A stretch of 64,000 nucleotides of DNA, taken from assembly GCA_013791955.1 (NCBI GenBank), contig VMSW01000005.1:124001-188000 (forward strand), read 5' to 3'. This stretch comes from Propionicimonas sp. (GTDB taxonomy: Bacteria > Actinomycetota > Actinomycetes > Propionibacteriales > Propionibacteriaceae). Under the pieces are notes generated by a model that was given only the letters and a program-made list of their open reading frames with translations, was not told the DNA's origin and did no database searches. Positions within the stretch are counted from its first letter, which is position 1; each line of letters opens with the position of its first letter. Position numbers and translations under genes: made by a program. Shown here piece by piece: positions 61,288-64,000 of the stretch.

Positions 61288-62220
61288 TTACTTACGGGTC
61301 CGCTTGTGATCCCAGCGAGTGAACCCGGCGGCCTTGGCCTCAGCTTCGGTGGCGAACCATTCTTCGGCCTTGGTGCGGCCGTACCAAGGGCTGTCGACGG
61401 TGTGGTAGAGCATGGAGTCGCGGTTGCCTTTGATCTCGCCTCCGGGCGCCGCTGCGTGCACGGACGGTCTCGCAGCAGCCTTCTTGGCTACCGCAGGCGT
61501 CGCAGCCGAGGCTGGGGCCGATGCCGCCTTGCTGGGGCGGGCCGGAGTTTTGGTCGTCCTCGATCTAGTGCTGGCCGGGATGCGTTTGGCTGGCTTGGCC
61601 CCCTTGTCGGAATTGCGTCGATCCCAGCGGGTGAACCCGGCCGCTTCGGCTTCGGCCTCGGTGGTGAACCACTGCTCGGCTTTGGTTAGGGCGTACCACG
61701 GGCTGTCAGCGGTGTGGAAGAGCATCGAATCCCGGTTGCCCTTGATTTGCTCACCGGCTGGCCCGGCCAGCCGCGTGGGTGCGCCTGGGGAAAGCCGGCT
61801 CGCAGGGGCTGCCGCCTCGATCGTCTCGGGCGTCGCCGCGGCGGGACGCGGTTTGGTGGTGAATAGCGGTGCCGGTCGGACGGCCAGCATGGCGGGATCG
61901 GGGCGGTTGGCAATGAAGGCCTCCTCCCACCAGGAGACCTCGGCGGCTTCCTCGATAGGGGCCTGTTTTGGGTCCGCTTCCTCGACCGCGGCGACCCCGA
62001 GCGGATCGGTGGGAACTGGCGCCAGCGCGTGCTGATCGACTGCCTCAAGTTCGACCGCTGCGACGCGGCGCTTGGTCGGGCGCGAACTGGCAGCCAGCCC
62101 GTCACCGAAGGACGAATCTTGCAGCCGAACCTGGCGGGTCACCCTGCGCACTGACCATAGGTAGGTGAGTAGCACCCCCAAGGCGAATGCGATGGCCACC
62201 AGCCACCAGTTGGGGTTCAT
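61288..62220 (-). CDS. ArfC-like membrane protein with two sunset domains
   Basis: A 310-aa protein. MNPNWWLVAIAFALGVLLTYLWSVRRVTRQV is one N-terminal TM with a basic flank, as in mycobacterial ArfC. After a variable linker two sunset domains occur, each of ~45 residues: IKGNRDSMLFHTADSPWYALT...GFTRWD (~157-202) and IKGNRDSMLYHTVDSPWYGRT...GFTRWD (~262-308). An Ala/Lys/Pro-rich hinge separates them. Usual ArfC-like proteins have one such domain. It overlaps the ArfB-like gene as ATGA. Convergent with the DivIVA-like gene, 16 bases apart. Confidence 0.85.
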   Translation of the reverse strand: MNPNWWLVAIAFALGVLLTYLWSVRRVTRQVRLQDSSFGDGLAASSRPTKRRVAAVELEAVDQHALAPVPTDPLGVAAVEEADPKQAPIEEAAEVSWWEEAFIANRPDPAMLAVRPAPLFTTKPRPAAATPETIEAAAPASRLSPGAPTRLAGPAGEQIKGNRDSMLFHTADSPWYALTKAEQWFTTEAEAEAAGFTRWDRRNSDKGAKPAKRIPASTRSRTTKTPARPSKAASAPASAATPAVAKKAAARPSVHAAAPGGEIKGNRDSMLYHTVDSPWYGRTKAEEWFATEAEAKAAGFTRWDHKRTRK

Positions 62221-62369
62221 CGGGTGGGCTCCGCGTCGGCTGGCTTGAACCTGGCCCGGGCTTGTTCGGCATTGCGGGCGGGCACCACGGCTCGGGCGGT
62301 CAACCAGGTGAGAAGCGAAGCCAGGCCGAACACCACCAGGTACACACCGAAATCGATCAGGAAGTTCAT
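62217..62369 (-). CDS. ArfB-like small membrane protein
   Basis: A 50-aa protein beginning MNFLIDFGVYLVVFGLASLL, with one TM (~4-27) and a charged C-terminal tail ending ADAEPTR. Size, layout and position between OmpA-like and sunset-domain genes match ArfB of the mycobacterial arfABC operon. It overlaps the ArfC-like gene by ATGA and follows the OmpA-like gene after ten bases, with GGGAA upstream of its ATG. Confidence 0.78.
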   Translation of the reverse strand: MNFLIDFGVYLVVFGLASLLTWLTARAVVPARNAEQARARFKPADAEPTR

Positions 62370-62379
62370 CTTCGGTTCC

Positions 62380-63069
62380 CTACGGAATCAGGATTACAAC
62401 GCGACGGTTGGCCGCTCGGCCCTTTGCGGTGGAGTTCTTGGCTATCGGATGATGATCGCCGAATCCCTTCACCGTCATCGGGTTCTTAACCCCGAGCGAA
62501 CGCAACCGTTTGCGAACCGCTTGCGCGCGGTCCTTGGAGATCAGCTTGTTGGCTTTGGCCGACCCGCTGCGATCGGCGTAGCCGTTAATGAGTACCGGCA
62601 CCTGCGGGCAGGCCCTCAGCATCGAGGCGGCGGCCCCAATGGCTATCTTGGCCTTCTTGGTGAGATTGCTCGCGCCATAGGAGAACCGAACTTGGCTCTT
62701 TCCAGCCACCCTGGCAACGCGGCTCTCAATGGTGGTGCAGTCGGTATTTGGGTTGGGAGACGCCGGCGCCACTGAACTGGGGGTGGGTGTCGGAGTTTGG
62801 GTCGGCGGTTGGGTTGGGATTGGGGAAGGAACCGGGGTCGGCAGTGCTGCGGCGCTCGTGGTGGCGGATGGGGGAAACATTGGGGCAGCAAACGAGCCAC
62901 CGCCCACCAATGCCAAGCTGAGTGGGACGCCCAAGAACGCGCCCCACCACCAGCCGCCGGGGGGTCGAACATAGCGGCTGTATTCAGTGTGCCAGCGGAT
63001 CGAATCGCTACTGGCTGAACCAGAATCGGAGGCTGGTTGAGCCTCCGAATCGTCTTTTTGAGTGGCCAT
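62380..63069 (-). CDS. ArfA/OmpA-like peptidoglycan-binding membrane protein
   Basis: A 229-aa protein: cytoplasmic N-terminal tail (~35), one TM (~46-66), a Pro/Thr/Ser-rich spacer (~70-110) and a C-terminal OmpA domain (~130-229). OmpA marks are SYGASNLTKKAKIAIGAAASML, PVLINGYADRSGSAKANKLISKDRAQAVRKRL and VKGFGDHHPIAKNSTAKGRAANRRVVI, which bind diaminopimelate in peptidoglycan. The BON-type region of mycobacterial ArfA is replaced by the spacer. CAGGAGGAGAC precedes ATG 63069; an earlier in-frame start has no site. First gene of the arf-like operon. Confidence 0.9.
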   Translation of the reverse strand: MATQKDDSEAQPASDSGSASSDSIRWHTEYSRYVRPPGGWWWGAFLGVPLSLALVGGGSFAAPMFPPSATTSAAALPTPVPSPIPTQPPTQTPTPTPSSVAPASPNPNTDCTTIESRVARVAGKSQVRFSYGASNLTKKAKIAIGAAASMLRACPQVPVLINGYADRSGSAKANKLISKDRAQAVRKRLRSLGVKNPMTVKGFGDHHPIAKNSTAKGRAANRRVVILIP

Positions 63070-63219
63070 GTCTCCTCCTGGCTGCTGCCCGTTGAAGCAC
63101 TCTGGAGAACCATAGACCTCAGTGGCTTTTCCGCGCAGCGAGAACGATTGTTTTCCCAAGTGGTGGGCGTTTTTAGTAGAGTTTGGCTGACCTGAGGTGC
63201 CGCCCCAGACGGTCGCAGA

Positions 63220-64000
63220 TCATCCGATGCGACGCAGGCTCCAGTCGGCGAAGTCGAGCCCGACTCGGGTGGACTCCCGGCTCAGGCCTGGGCCAACCCC
63301 GAACCTGAACTGTCCATTCTGATAAGGGCTTTCGCTGTCCTTGGTTGGGTCGATCGACCACCAGGCTGCGTCCAGATCGTGGGTGAGGGTTGGTGCCACC
63401 ACGCAGGCCAGGGCTGCGGCCGCGCTCACCCCAAGCTCAGATTCCATCATCGAGCCGACCATCACGCCGACTTCAGCTTTGCGAGCCTCGCGGGCGATCG
63501 CCAGCCCGGCATGAAGACCGCCGCATTTGGCCAACTTGATGTTGATCTGGTCGGCGGCCTCGAGCTCGAGGGCTCGGTGCAGATCGTGGACGCTGAACAC
63601 CGATTCGTCCAGCATGATCGGCACGCTGAGTCGTCGGCGCAGTTCGGCGTGGCCGGGCAAGTCCCAGGCTGGCAGCGGCTGTTCGATGAACTCAAGCGCT
63701 ACCCCGCCTGCCAGCCAGGTCTCCACATTCGCCACCGTGGTGGGCACATCCCAGGCCTGATTGGCGTCCACCCGGATTCGGACCCCCTCGGGGGCATCGC
63801 GCTGGATTCGAATCACCCGTTGCACATCGGCGGGGTCGAGACCCACCTTGATTTTCGCGACACCGAAGCCGGTGGGCACCGTCTCGGCGGACGGGTTGTC
63901 GGTTTGGGCGGCAATGGTGACGTCGGTAGCCACCGTGGTGGTCAGACCGCCGATGCTCTCCGCCAATGGGACGCCGTCGCGCCGGGCCAACAGATCAAGC
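63220..64000 (-). CDS. Enolase-superfamily enzyme, dipeptide epimerase-like (5' end outside window)
   Basis: Incomplete: the frame runs past base 64000, so the N-terminal capping part is missing. Present are the barrel residues KIKVG (KxK base), RIRVDANQAW (metal Asp), EFIEQPLP (metal Glu), IMLDESVFS (metal Asp) and INIKLAKCGG (second base Lys), then VGSMMESELG. This set fits the muconate-lactonizing subgroup, especially L-Ala-D/L-Glu and related dipeptide epimerases involved in murein peptide recycling; N-acylamino acid racemase or o-succinylbenzoate synthase remain possible. Confidence 0.85.
   Translation of the reverse strand, partial: LDLLARRDGVPLAESIGGLTTTVATDVTIAAQTDNPSAETVPTGFGVAKIKVGLDPADVQRVIRIQRDAPEGVRIRVDANQAWDVPTTVANVETWLAGGVALEFIEQPLPAWDLPGHAELRRRLSVPIMLDESVFSVHDLHRALELEAADQINIKLAKCGGLHAGLAIAREARKAEVGVMVGSMMESELGVSAAAALACVVAPTLTHDLDAAWWSIDPTKDSESPYQNGQFRFGVGPGLSRESTRVGLDFADWSLRRIG

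Overview
The window reads as a chromosomal segment of a high-GC Gram-positive actinobacterium. The evidence is the codon usage, a polyphosphate glucokinase, DUF4031, DUF1707, DivIVA-like and Arf/sunset-domain proteins, many TAnnnT -10 boxes placed directly before start codons, and a type IV pilus locus without outer-membrane parts. A pyruvate:ferredoxin oxidoreductase together with cytochrome bd fits a facultative or microaerobic life, and a propionibacterial relative is plausible, but taxonomy is inference. I see no insertion sequence, prophage, CRISPR array or rRNA.

Layout. 1-6.4 kb: the end of nifJ, a zinc alcohol dehydrogenase, a small membrane protein, a secreted PHP-domain protein and a secreted PxKF protein. 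6.5-10.1 kb (minus strand): a eukaryote-like double-length phosphofructokinase, a universal stress protein and two CrcB fluoride channels in one tight run. 10.1-14.9 kb: a VanY-like carboxypeptidase, an S/T/P-rich secreted protein, a DUF4031-HD fusion, a PEBP-family protein, a KDPG-aldolase-like protein that lacks the catalytic lysine, and an SH3 protein. 15.0-34.2 kb: a wall teichoic acid type region with two membrane-anchored TagF-like polymerases, a TagGH-type exporter, an IspD/TarI-like cytidylyltransferase plus SDR (a split Bcs1-like CDP-ribitol module) and a TagD-Gfo/Idh fusion. Interleaved are two secreted phospholipase-D-like proteins and three tandem secreted FnIII-endonuclease/exonuclease/phosphatase proteins. 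pgi sits inside this region and argS follows it. 35.9-41.7 kb: a repeat cluster, a DUF2975-HTH pair with a palindromic operator, cydAB, a hemolysin III protein, and a DUF4242-Crp/Fnr operon.

42.1-52.8 kb: a type IV pilus locus ordered pilin, two minor pilins, a PilX-like protein with a bactofilin-like beta-helix, prepilin peptidase, PilM, PilN, PilO, PilT, PilC, with pilB convergent on the other strand. 53-58.1 kb: ppgK, galE, two PH-domain membrane proteins, a DUF1707 protein and a LuxR-type regulator. 58.3-64 kb: tRNA-Gly(CCC), two alanine/glutamate-rich coiled-coil proteins (the second DivIVA-like), an arfABC-like envelope locus, and a partial enolase-superfamily epimerase.

The most interesting signals are: the polyol-phosphate polymer region with its set of secreted phosphodiesterase-fold enzymes; the PilX/beta-helix fusion with a near-exact 18-residue period; a promoter motif shared, in the same orientation and geometry, by cydAB and the Crp/Fnr operon; the double-domain PFK with a degenerate second half; the lysine-less aldolase; the TagD-oxidoreductase fusion; and a repeated leaderless promoter layout (TAnnnT, six bases, start codon). 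All functional calls come from reading motifs, and no database search was run.
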